From: JBBQKP01 sp038326995
GTDB taxonomy: Bacteria; Planctomycetota; Phycisphaerae; Tepidisphaerales; Tepidisphaeraceae
DNA length: 29,203 nt
Assembly: GCA_038326995.1 (NCBI GenBank)
Contig: JBBQKP010000014.1
Span: 1-29,203, forward strand
Reading direction: 5' to 3'
The notes under the pieces were generated by a model, which saw only the letters and a list, made by a program, of their open reading frames with translations, ran no database searches and was not told where the DNA came from. This document shows positions 16,461-24,068 of this stretch, in pieces (the stretch's first letter is position 1; every line of letters begins with the position of its first letter). The translations under genes were made by a program, and so were the position numbers.

Positions 16461-16488
16461 TTGAACCAATTCGCGTCTGGGGTATCCT
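16461..16488 (+). promoter_or_regulatory. Promoter of the ABC-2 permease gene with almost no leader
   Basis: TTGAAC (16461-16466) and TATCCT (16483-16488) are 16 bp apart. The start ATG at 16498 is 9 nt after the -10 box, so the transcript would start close to or at the ATG. Confidence 0.6.
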
Positions 16489-16497
16489 GCCTCACCG

Positions 16498-17391
16498 ATG
16501 CACCGCACGCTTACACTCGCGATCCACACGTTCAAAGAGACCGTCCTGCAGCCGATTTTTTCGCTTCTGGTGGTGCTGGGCATTGCGGTCATCGTCGTGT
16601 TTGCACTGCTTCCATATTTCACGCTGGGCGAGGACACACGCATGTTCAAGAGCGTGGCCTTTGACATTGTGCTACTGGTGACGCTGGTCCTCACTCTGAT
16701 GGCCGCGTCGCGAAGCATTTACGAGGAGATCGAAGATCGCACGATGCTCACGCTTCTGTCGAAACCCGTCTCGCGTGCGGAGGTATTGATTGGAAAATAT
16801 CTGGGACTCATTGGCTCCGCCGCGGTTGCGGTATTGGTCATGGGGCTGATCCTGCTGATTTGCGTACGTGAGCGCGTGCCAGCAGATTATGCATTGTCGA
16901 CGCGTTCAATTTACGACGAAGAGTTGTCGCGAATCTCGCAATTTCGCGCGCTGCACGTAGCAGGAATTGGTCCCGGACTGGTTGCGATCTGGCTGCAGGT
17001 TTCGGTCCTCACCGCCGTCAGTGTTGCGGTGAGCACGCGGCTGCCTCTGGTCGTGAATTTGCCCCTGGTGGTGATGGTCTATATTGCCGGCAACATGACG
17101 AGGTTCATTTCCGGCGCGATCGAAGACCGCGGCGTCGTCACTCGAATGATCGGCCGATCGGTTGAAGCCGTCGTGCCGTTTCTTCAGATGTTTGACCTGC
17201 GCGACCTGACGGTTTTCGCCAACATTCGTGTCGGCACGAGCGCCGCGGCGAGCGACCCGACTGCGATCAGCCAGGGCGTGATCTGGATCGCAACGGCATG
17301 GGCCGCTGCCTATGCTCTTTTGTATGTCATCGCAGCGCTTTCGAGCGGGCTGCTGCTCATGCGAAATCGCGACCTGGGCGGCGGAGAGTAA
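16498..17391 (+). CDS. ABC-2 family transporter permease
   Basis: The 297-residue protein has about six membrane helices: residues 14-40, 53-72, 100-125, a pair between 155 and 205, and 258-288. Between the second and third is the ABC-2 signature stretch RSIYEEIEDRTMLTLLSKPVSR, typical of permeases related to NosY and to gliding and export systems (ABC-2 type, PF12679-like). The helix order, short Glu-rich loop and single cytoplasmic ISQF region fit this class. No ATPase gene lies beside it, so the partner is elsewhere. Substrate unknown. It precedes the CPBP-like gene by 17 nt, so the two are probably cotranscribed. Confidence 0.85.
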   Translation: MHRTLTLAIHTFKETVLQPIFSLLVVLGIAVIVVFALLPYFTLGEDTRMFKSVAFDIVLLVTLVLTLMAASRSIYEEIEDRTMLTLLSKPVSRAEVLIGKYLGLIGSAAVAVLVMGLILLICVRERVPADYALSTRSIYDEELSRISQFRALHVAGIGPGLVAIWLQVSVLTAVSVAVSTRLPLVVNLPLVVMVYIAGNMTRFISGAIEDRGVVTRMIGRSVEAVVPFLQMFDLRDLTVFANIRVGTSAAASDPTAISQGVIWIATAWAAAYALLYVIAALSSGLLLMRNRDLGGGE

Positions 17392-17408
17392 GACAGCGAA
17401 ACACGTTC

Positions 17409-18116
17409 ATGCCGCCGCTCACCAACATCGTCGCGGATGCCGGATCCCAAGGCTTACCTTGGACTTCGATCGCGATGCGTGCGACAGAGTGCGTGCTGAT
17501 CTTCATCATCGCGCCCATTGTGCTGACGCTGCTGATGAAGAAAGTTTCGCCCTTACCAGTCCTGGGCGTCGTCACGCTGATGATGCTGTTGATACTCGCA
17601 CGAGACTCTGCGTTCGATCGAGGCGTCGTTTTCAACACAGCCGATTTTACAAATCACTTGACGAAGATCGCGATGCTGTTCGTCCCGGTCGGTCTGATGC
17701 TTACTGGATTTCTCTACTGGTACAGGCCCGATGCGATGTTTAGATTTCCCATCGAGCGGCCGGGAATTTGGCTGATGGTGATGGCGTTATATCCACTGTT
17801 TAGCGTCATTCCTCAGACGATCATCTATCGCGCGTTTTTCTTTCATCGATATGAAATGCTGTTCGGAACGAGCGCGACAATGGTCATCGCGGCGGGCGTC
17901 GCGTTCGGACTCGGGCACATCATTTTCAAGAATCCCATCGCGCTGGTTCTTACTCTCGGCGGCGGATTGCTGTTCGCCTGGCGTTATCAAACAACTAAAT
18001 CGCTCCTCGTCTGCGCCATCGAGCACGCCATCTACGGCCAATTGCTCTTCACGCTGGGCTACGGCCTGTTCCTTTACCACGGCGCGGCCGACGACCGTGT
18101 TTTGCCTGCGAAATAA
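17409..18116 (+). CDS. CPBP-like intramembrane protein lacking the catalytic glutamate
   Basis: The 235-residue protein has about seven membrane helices. The CPBP (CAAX protease/bacteriocin-processing) motifs are recognisable: motif 1 as SVIPQTIIYRAFFFHRY (132-148), motif 2 as FGLGHIIFKN (167-175, His170) and motif 3 with EHAIYG (205-210, His206). In related proteins motif 1 reads P-Q-E-x-x-x-R, where the Glu is thought to activate water; here it is Thr137. The two histidines and Arg141 are kept. It may therefore be a non-peptidase member or use a different residue. The start is ATG 17409 rather than an upstream frame that would overlap the permease by about 90 nt. It follows the permease closely. 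Confidence 0.78.
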   Translation: MPPLTNIVADAGSQGLPWTSIAMRATECVLIFIIAPIVLTLLMKKVSPLPVLGVVTLMMLLILARDSAFDRGVVFNTADFTNHLTKIAMLFVPVGLMLTGFLYWYRPDAMFRFPIERPGIWLMVMALYPLFSVIPQTIIYRAFFFHRYEMLFGTSATMVIAAGVAFGLGHIIFKNPIALVLTLGGGLLFAWRYQTTKSLLVCAIEHAIYGQLLFTLGYGLFLYHGAADDRVLPAK

Positions 18117-18140
18117 GTGAAAATTCTCCAGTTACCCGGC

Positions 18141-19988
18141 CTAACTTCCCGGCGCATTATCAGAATCGTCGTCGTCCGACGTTTTGTCGTGCGATTCCGC
18201 GATCGGCTTGCGATGTGTGACGAGCGCTTTTCGCACCTCATCGAGCAACATCTGCACACGGAAGGGCTTGAACAACACGCCCGAAAGTCCATTCTGGCTC
18301 GCACGGACAATCGCGTGCGAGGGGTCGTAACCGAAGCCCGTCATCAAAATCACCTGAGGCGGCTTCTGCTGACCCTTGGCGGCGGTGAAGACGTCGTAGC
18401 CGGTTTTGCCTGGCATGTTGATGTCAGAAATCACCACATCAAAAAGCGGCTGCTCGACATCATTTAATGCCGCAATCGCCTGCTCGCCGTCCGCGGCGGT
18501 CGTCACATGCACCTTGTACTTGCGAAGAATGTCGCCAAGCGTGTCGCGGATGTTTTTCTCATCGTCGGCGACGAGAATGCGCGCGTCCATCAGCACCGCA
18601 TCCGCCTCCGGAGTCTTGAGCTGATTCATTCCCAAAATCGTCGTGTTCGGTCCCTCCGCTGTCTGCCTTAAGTGCTTTTGAATGAACGCCACATTCGCCA
18701 GAATGGATTCGAGCTTCAAATTCACCTCCGCGTCATGCACGTACTCTTCCTTAAAGCTGCGAATATCGATCGTCAGATCGTTGAGCGGCCCTGCCAACTC
18801 CGCACACACATCGTCGGCGATCTTATGGCTCGTCTGTATCCGTTCCGTTACAAGCAAATCGAGGATGTTTAAAGCCATCGCAACATAGCGGCCGAAGATC
18901 TCGGCGAACTGTCGGTCGTCCTCGCTGAACGCGCCACGCTGAACGCTTTCGACGTTGAAAATGCCGATCACTTTGTCGTTGAGGGTGAGGGGTACGGTCA
19001 GGCTCGACATCGCCTGATCCAGGCCGGCCACATACCGCGAATCCGCTGTCACATCGACGCAGATATAACTCTGACCCGTCGCCGCCACGTACCCGCTGAT
19101 CCCGTTGTTGTCGCTCTTGGCAAAGAGCTCGACATTCAGTGCGTCGGGGGGAAGCCCCGCGCTCATCACAAGCTCGAGCTTACCGGTCTTGCGGTTAAGA
19201 AGCCGAATCGCAAAATGATCAAAGTGCATCAGCTCGCGAGTGCTCTTGATGATTTTTTCTTCAAGCATTTTGAGTCGATCGCCCACTGTCAACGATCTCA
19301 TCGCCTCACTTTCAAGCTTGACCAATTCGCGGCCCGCGCGGTCAATCGCGTCAATCTTCGACTGCAGACGCCGTGTTCCCGTGACATCCCACACGACGCA
19401 CACGAGCTGCAAAATGCGCCCGCCGTTCGAAACCACGGGCGATACGACGAGTTCGAGCGACAAGTTATCGAGTGTGATCGAATATCGACGCGAACGCAGC
19501 AGTGAAACGCCCGTCACATCCGATGTCTGCGATGCTTTAAGAAACGTCTCGAACGCTTCGTGACACGTCCTGCGAACCTGCTCACGAACGTGCGGCGGCC
19601 AGGCGCGCATCTTCTGGTTCATCCAATTTGCCCGGCCTTCACAATCCACGATGCACACGCCCTCGCCGATCGTATTCAATACAATCGACGCCTGTTGTGT
19701 CATCACGGCGCGCTCGAGCGGGAGGAAATCACTCGCTTCGGAAAAAACTCCGGAAAAATCCTGGTCACGCAATGCCGCAACCGCGTCTTCGAACGTGGCG
19801 GCCTCGACGACTTCATAGCCCCCGCCGGCCGCGGCGATCAACGACTCGATAATCGGATTGCGACTCGGATTGGTGCTTCCTGAAAGAACCAGCAATTTCG
19901 GACGAGTCTGAACCGTTGATGCTTGCGGCACAGGGTGCTGAACACTCTCTTGAGTCGAGTCGATTGGCTTGTGAGGGGTTTTCGCCAT
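18141..19988 (-). CDS. PAS/GAF/receiver signalling protein with a degenerate HisKA-like segment
   Basis: The 615-residue protein (from ATG 19986-19988) has, in order: an N-terminal receiver-like fold lacking the acidic pocket (about 30-90), a PAS-like domain (about 95-205), a coiled linker, a GAF domain (about 230-370, with GYVAATGQSYICVD), an alpha-helical segment resembling a histidine-kinase dimerisation domain (375-445, AELAGPL where kinases have H-E-L-R-N-P-L), and a canonical C-terminal receiver (470-593). Receiver residues are all present: Asp475/Asp476, phosphoacceptor Asp522 in SDINMPG, Thr549 in LMTG and Lys573 in LFKPF. There is no HATPase domain. The tail is Asp/Ser-rich. It likely is phosphorylated by a separate kinase and relays a ligand or redox signal. 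Confidence 0.85.
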   Translation of the reverse strand: MAKTPHKPIDSTQESVQHPVPQASTVQTRPKLLVLSGSTNPSRNPIIESLIAAAGGGYEVVEAATFEDAVAALRDQDFSGVFSEASDFLPLERAVMTQQASIVLNTIGEGVCIVDCEGRANWMNQKMRAWPPHVREQVRRTCHEAFETFLKASQTSDVTGVSLLRSRRYSITLDNLSLELVVSPVVSNGGRILQLVCVVWDVTGTRRLQSKIDAIDRAGRELVKLESEAMRSLTVGDRLKMLEEKIIKSTRELMHFDHFAIRLLNRKTGKLELVMSAGLPPDALNVELFAKSDNNGISGYVAATGQSYICVDVTADSRYVAGLDQAMSSLTVPLTLNDKVIGIFNVESVQRGAFSEDDRQFAEIFGRYVAMALNILDLLVTERIQTSHKIADDVCAELAGPLNDLTIDIRSFKEEYVHDAEVNLKLESILANVAFIQKHLRQTAEGPNTTILGMNQLKTPEADAVLMDARILVADDEKNIRDTLGDILRKYKVHVTTAADGEQAIAALNDVEQPLFDVVISDINMPGKTGYDVFTAAKGQQKPPQVILMTGFGYDPSHAIVRASQNGLSGVLFKPFRVQMLLDEVRKALVTHRKPIAESHDKTSDDDDSDNAPGS

Positions 19989-20160
19989 GCAGCGGTCGGA
20001 TAAAATTGGTTCCGCTAAAAGTATATCACGATCTTCATGCGTTAAGCACATGAAATAAATCATCTTAAAACATCAGGGCAAATACGTGCCCAAAGTGACC
20101 TCGCGTGAAGGATGTTATCGGGCGATCGGATCAGATTGCTGAAATATTCGATGGTTGCAC

Positions 20161-20225
20161 GGATGATCGCAATGGATGATCGCTAAGAATGGTCACTATG
20201 GATGATCGCTATGAATGGTCGCTAG
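20161..20225. repeat. 13-bp-period tandem repeat at the hemC stop codon
   Basis: Five 13-bp units run from 20161 to 20225 (GGATGATCGCAAT, GGATGATCGCTAA, GAATGGTCACTAT, GGATGATCGCTAT, GAATGGTCGCTAG). A weaker sixth lies just before, at 20148-20160. The hemC stop TAG (20209-20211) is inside unit 4. Read on the hemC strand the units give TAG triplets 13 bp apart, so stops fall in all three frames. Confidence 0.85.
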
Positions 20226-21180
20226 CGGCAATTTCGCGAACCGCATGTTCAGCGGCTTGCTCCCATGCGTCGACTGGCACTCTCGCTTCTGACCGCCTTA
20301 CCCGTGTTTCACCCGCCGCCAAACGCAGGTGCAGTTGAGGCGAAGGCTGCAACAGGTCTTCCACGCGCGCGAGCACGCCGATCGGCGAGTGGCAATCTCC
20401 TTCGAGCAGCCGGACCACTTCGCGCTCTGTGCGGACTTCGATTTCTGCGGCTCGATCATTCAAGGCCAAGAGTACGTTCCGCACGCGTTCATCATCGCGT
20501 CGGCACTCCAGCGCCAGCGCACCCTGACCGGCCGACGGAACGAACTCATCTTCATCAAGCGGTATCGGCAAGATGCCCGACAGATCAGGCCGCAACCGAT
20601 TGAGCCCCGCCATCGCAAGTACGATTGCGTCGAAGTCGCCTCTACGGAGTTTGTCGATCCTTGAATCGATGTTGCCGCGTAACGGAAAGATCACGAGATC
20701 GGGCCGACGATCATGCAGCAGCAATGCGCGCCTCGGACTGGTCGTGCCGACCTTCGCACGAACTGGCAAGTGTTCGAGCGGCGTCTCAGTGTCGACCGCA
20801 AGCCCTGCCGCCGTGCGAACAAGAAGGGCGTCGCGCACGTCTTCGCGACGACTGACGGCCGCGATGATGAGATTCGTCTGCGCGACCAGCGGCATGGTCA
20901 CGGGAACATCTTTCATGCTATGAACCGCCGCGTCGATTCGGCCATCAAGCATCGCAAGCTCGAGCTCCTTCACGAACAAACCCTTGCCTCCGACCTCGCT
21001 GAGTGGTCGATCCACAATGCGATCGCCCGTGGTGGAGATGACGACCAGCTCGAAAGAATAATCCGGAAACAACGCGACGAGTTGATCAACGATCTGCCCG
21101 CTCTGTGCCAAGGCAAGGCGCGAACCACGCGTGCCGATGCGGATGACTTTTGAGTCGTGGGGCGAGGACTTTGTCGTCAT
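20209..21180 (-). CDS. hemC: Porphobilinogen deaminase (hydroxymethylbilane synthase)
   Basis: HemC joins four porphobilinogens to hydroxymethylbilane in tetrapyrrole synthesis. The 323-residue protein shows IGTRGSRLALAQ (15-26), STTGDR, GGKGLFVKELE (64-74), catalytic Asp91 in AAVHSMKDVP, TSPRRALLL (148-155), LRGNIDSRIDKL, SAGQGALALE (216-225) and the dipyrromethane-cofactor Cys263 in EGDCHSPIGV. A longer upstream frame overlaps the alr-like gene by 79 nt; the ATG at 21178-21180 is preferred because it shares one base with the alr-like stop (TGATG), a typical coupling arrangement. The C-terminal codons run into the 13-bp tandem repeat. Confidence 0.96.
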   Translation of the reverse strand: MTTKSSPHDSKVIRIGTRGSRLALAQSGQIVDQLVALFPDYSFELVVISTTGDRIVDRPLSEVGGKGLFVKELELAMLDGRIDAAVHSMKDVPVTMPLVAQTNLIIAAVSRREDVRDALLVRTAAGLAVDTETPLEHLPVRAKVGTTSPRRALLLHDRRPDLVIFPLRGNIDSRIDKLRRGDFDAIVLAMAGLNRLRPDLSGILPIPLDEDEFVPSAGQGALALECRRDDERVRNVLLALNDRAAEIEVRTEREVVRLLEGDCHSPIGVLARVEDLLQPSPQLHLRLAAGETRVRRSEARVPVDAWEQAAEHAVREIAASDHS

Positions 21181-22148
21181 CAGTGTGACGCCTCGGTGTA
21201 CACGCGTTCGCCGAGTTTTGTGAGTCGCACGAGCACCTGCTGCGGCGTGCAGTTCCATGCTGCCGCGACTTCGACCGGGGAAAGCGGTGTACTAGTGCTC
21301 TTGGCATTAACCCCCAGCAAAGTCACGACATTGCCCGCACGATCAGACGGGCCGAGCGTCACAAACGAACTTTGCATACCCACTTCGACAATGCGCTGCG
21401 GCGTTCCATTGATGATACAAGGCCCTGCCGCAAGGCCGTGCGAATAGCCCGCCAGAATGACGCCGTGGTGCGTACTTGCAAAGCGGGTGTATCCGATTAC
21501 GCCGCGAGATTCGCGCGCCTCAATCAACGGCAAGGCCACCGTCACGGCGTCGTGATAAAGCGCAAGGCCAGGCCGCGTCGCATCAAGATGCGTGGACTTG
21601 TTTCCAAGCAGTGCTGAACCCGCGGCGTGAAGCCTGAGCTTTCTGGCCGTCGCGTCCTTGATGAATCGGACCAGGTCACTGGCGTGCTCCGGCCTTACGC
21701 CGTGCGTCATCGCTTCTTGAAACTCATATGCATGCAACGTCTGAGCGAGGTCCGACGTTGCGCACGCGAATCGCTGCATGCCCGTATCGACCGACAACAC
21801 CGGTGACGTCGGTGCGAATAACCGCGCCATATCTGCTGACCACACGCACTGACGAATGCGATGCTCGACGAGTTGCTCGATGCCAAGCCGCGAATCGGGC
21901 ACGGCCGCGATCGTGCTTTTTCCTGTGATCAGCCCGAGCCGCGCGATGACGGCCTCGTGTGCGCTAAAGACATAGAACCCAGCAACCACATCCTTGATCG
22001 CGTCCGCGACCGCAACAGCACCCGCGCCATACGCATCGGCCTTCACCACGGCAATGACATCGACTCCAGTCGTGCGGCCAATAGTGATCGCGTTGGTCCT
22101 GATCCTTGCGAGGTCAATAAAAACCGTGCCCTGTGTGGCGGTGGTCAT
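21180..22148 (-). CDS. Alanine racemase-like PLP enzyme, short and divergent
   Basis: Fold-type III PLP racemase: VVKADAYGAGA (34-44) with the PLP Lys36, DTGMQR (121-126), MTHG (147-150), TRPGLALY (191-198, Arg192 that contacts the PLP ring), VIGYTR (217-222, probably the catalytic Tyr220), AGYSHG (233-238) and VGMQSS. Normal Alr proteins read GYADG and CMDQ in the last two places, so entrance residues are altered and the usual Asp after Met is lost. The length, 322 residues, is below the usual 360-390, with the shortage mainly in the region before TRPG. The start is ATG 22146-22148; an upstream frame is not conserved. It may make D-alanine for peptidoglycan or act on a different amino acid; hence no gene symbol. 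Confidence 0.8.
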   Translation of the reverse strand: MTTATQGTVFIDLARIRTNAITIGRTTGVDVIAVVKADAYGAGAVAVADAIKDVVAGFYVFSAHEAVIARLGLITGKSTIAAVPDSRLGIEQLVEHRIRQCVWSADMARLFAPTSPVLSVDTGMQRFACATSDLAQTLHAYEFQEAMTHGVRPEHASDLVRFIKDATARKLRLHAAGSALLGNKSTHLDATRPGLALYHDAVTVALPLIEARESRGVIGYTRFASTHHGVILAGYSHGLAAGPCIINGTPQRIVEVGMQSSFVTLGPSDRAGNVVTLLGVNAKSTSTPLSPVEVAAAWNCTPQQVLVRLTKLGERVYTEASH

Positions 22149-22245
22149 TGTTGCATCTTCATCGTGGAACGATCGGACTGCAACAAGGAGCGCAAATGGA
22201 ATGGGTTCGCTTGAAGATCTGGGTAATCTGAAAAAGCATGACCAA

Positions 22246-22875
22246 TCAATGCCGCATTGGTCTTGCGGGCACGCCCGCGACGCGAGTGCCCGTTGCGACG
22301 CTTCGAACAACCACCGCACCCGCTGCGATCATTGCGTCGTCGCCGATCTCCAGGCATTGAATAACCCTCGCGCCCAGGCCGATGAATGCGCGGGCGCCCA
22401 CCCGAACTCTTCCCGCAAGAATCGCCCCGGGGCAGATATGAACCGCCGCTGCCAGCACGCATTCATGATCGACAATCGCGCCCGTGTTGACGATCGACGC
22501 CTCGCCGATTCGCGCCTGCACACAGACGACCGCCTGCGCGCACACGACAACTCCCGCTTCCAATTTCGAGCCCGAAGCGACGACAGCACTCGGATGAATC
22601 GCCGAAATAATTTCGAGCCCGGCCGATCGGACTTCCGTCGCGTATTGCTGGCGCACGCGATTGTCGCCGATCGCGATGCACACACCCGTGACGCGCCGGG
22701 ACTTCAGTCGAGTCAGCATGTTCACCGGGCCGAGCACTTCGACGTCGTCGATGAGCGAGCCGACGAGCGCAGCGTCAGCGTCGAGAAAACCGACGACCTT
22801 ATGCTTGCTCTCGGCTCGAAAAATGTCGAGCACGACGCGTCCGTGGCCGCCCGCACCAATGATCACAACGTTCAT
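22246..22875 (-). CDS. NeuD/PglD-family sugar O-acyltransferase (left-handed beta helix)
   Basis: The 209-residue protein begins NVVIIGAGGHGRVVLDI, the short Rossmann-like N-terminal part of NeuD and PglD acetyltransferases, followed by the hexapeptide repeat helix (about 90-205; HPSAVVASGSKLEAG, VNTGAIVDHECVL, HICPGAILAGRVRVG, GLGARVIQCLEIG, GAGAVVVRSV) and the family ending VAGVPARPMR. DHE in the active loop contains the catalytic His of the family. These enzymes acetylate amino sugars or sialic-acid-type sugars with acetyl-CoA, so envelope polysaccharide modification is likely. The true start is ATG 22873-22875, since upstream residues are not conserved and TATAAC ends 6 nt before it. It sits 69 nt after truB and 97 nt before the alr-like gene. 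Confidence 0.88.
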   Translation of the reverse strand: MNVVIIGAGGHGRVVLDIFRAESKHKVVGFLDADAALVGSLIDDVEVLGPVNMLTRLKSRRVTGVCIAIGDNRVRQQYATEVRSAGLEIISAIHPSAVVASGSKLEAGVVVCAQAVVCVQARIGEASIVNTGAIVDHECVLAAAVHICPGAILAGRVRVGARAFIGLGARVIQCLEIGDDAMIAAGAVVVRSVATGTRVAGVPARPMRH

Positions 22876-22944
22876 CCGCGTGTTATACCACGCTCTGCCG
22901 TTCGCAGGCCACACAACAGCAACCCAGACGAGTTACGACAACAA

Positions 22945-23709
22945 CTAGAGTTCTACTGACTTTTCTTCAGGCTCGCCCAAAAAATCCGGCGAGAGCAGGG
23001 CGGATTCCAGGCCCGTCTCGCCAAGCTTGTCGATCGTGTACGAATCTTTGATGTCGAACGTTCCCACGCGCGTGCGGCGAAGCTCCCAAAGATATCCGCC
23101 CGTGCCAAGCGCATGTCCGATGTCGCGCGCGAGCGAGCGGACATACGTCCCGCGGCCGCAGTCGATTGTGATGTCGAGAAACGGAAACGCGTAGCGCGTG
23201 ACGACAATTCCATCAATCCGGATCGGCCGAGGTTGGAGCACGACGCTCTGCCCGCCGCGAACGTGGTCGCACGCGCGCTTGCCGGAGATTTTCATCGCGC
23301 TGTAAATAGGCGGAGTCTGCTGGATCGTGCCGACGAATTTGCCGCAGACGTCAAGCACCATTGCTTCAGTGGGAATCGCATCGAATGTGCTGATGATTTC
23401 CTGTGTTTCTCTGTCGTCAGAGGGAGTCGTCGCGCCGAGTTTGATCGTCGCCTCGTACTGTTTGGGCTGGCCCATGACGCGCTCGCACAGCTTGGTGCAT
23501 TTGCCCAGCATGAGAACGAGCACGCCCGACGCCAACGGGTCGAGCGTGCCGGCGTGTCCGATTTTGATGCGTGCGGTATCGACGCCCTCTGTCTTGATGC
23601 CCGACGTCTTGACGTTCGGTTGTCGTTTGGGCAGCAACCGCTTCACGCCGTTGATGGCCTGATTGCTGCTGGGGCCGATCGCTTTATCGAGGATGAGGAA
23701 GCCGTGCAT
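22945..23709 (-). CDS. truB: tRNA pseudouridine(55) synthase TruB
   Basis: TruB makes pseudouridine 55 in the T-loop of tRNAs. The 254-residue protein has GFLILDKAIGPSS (3-15), GHAGTLDPLASGVL (51-64) with catalytic Asp57, the KQYEATIKLG strand, QTPPIYSAMKISGKRA, GRGTYVRSLARDIG and a LRRTRVGTF ending. An insert of about 20 residues (28-48) precedes the GHAGTLD motif, in the position where some relatives have a short loop. Normally truB follows rbfA; here it leads a cluster with the neuD-like, alr-like and hemC genes in the same direction. No strong ribosome site precedes the ATG. Confidence 0.96.
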   Translation of the reverse strand: MHGFLILDKAIGPSSNQAINGVKRLLPKRQPNVKTSGIKTEGVDTARIKIGHAGTLDPLASGVLVLMLGKCTKLCERVMGQPKQYEATIKLGATTPSDDRETQEIISTFDAIPTEAMVLDVCGKFVGTIQQTPPIYSAMKISGKRACDHVRGGQSVVLQPRPIRIDGIVVTRYAFPFLDITIDCGRGTYVRSLARDIGHALGTGGYLWELRRTRVGTFDIKDSYTIDKLGETGLESALLSPDFLGEPEEKSVEL

Positions 23710-24006
23710 GGTGAAGTCGAATTTTGATAAGGGAAGTTAAAGGCGGCGGCTAAGACGATCGGCTCTAGCAATCGCAAGGACGTAACGTACCCGTTTGGAC
23801 GGCCAAGTTGCAAACGATTAATTCGTATCAACATTAGTTGGATAGACTGTTTTCGTAATGCGCAGCAGCGATCTGTCGCGGAGAGTACGCGTTGCGTTTG
23901 CAATTGTAATTATTCAGGTTTTCTCGGTGGTGGCTGATAGTGCGACGGCGAAACTTGGTCTGAAGGATTCATCTTCTACGCGCCTACACGGGATTAAACG
24001 CGAAAC
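23710..24006. other. Non-coding gap between truB and the sigma factor terminator
   Basis: No gene with support is visible. An 80-codon plus-strand frame begins at 23858 with a hydrophobic N-terminus but runs through the terminator hairpin and into the 3' end of the sigma gene, so I do not call it. The stretch is AT-richer than the flanks and must hold the promoter of truB. Confidence 0.5.
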
Positions 24007-24035
24007 AGAGAAAGAGGCACTGTGCCTCTTTCTCT
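24007..24035 (-). terminator. Terminator hairpin downstream of the sigma factor gene
   Basis: A 13-bp perfect inverted repeat (24007-24019 with 24023-24035, 3-nt loop) contains CTCTTTCTC on the far side. It is 34 nt past the sigma-gene stop. T-content follows in both directions but there is no clean T-run on the minus strand (CTGTTTCG). Confidence 0.7.
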
Positions 24036-24068
24036 TTCCGCTCTTCACTTTCCAATCTCTGCTTTTTC

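Noticed and set aside
20077..20092. GGGCA/TGCCC hairpin downstream of hemC as a terminator
   Set aside because: The stem is only five base pairs and the T-run on the hemC strand is interrupted, so it is not convincing.
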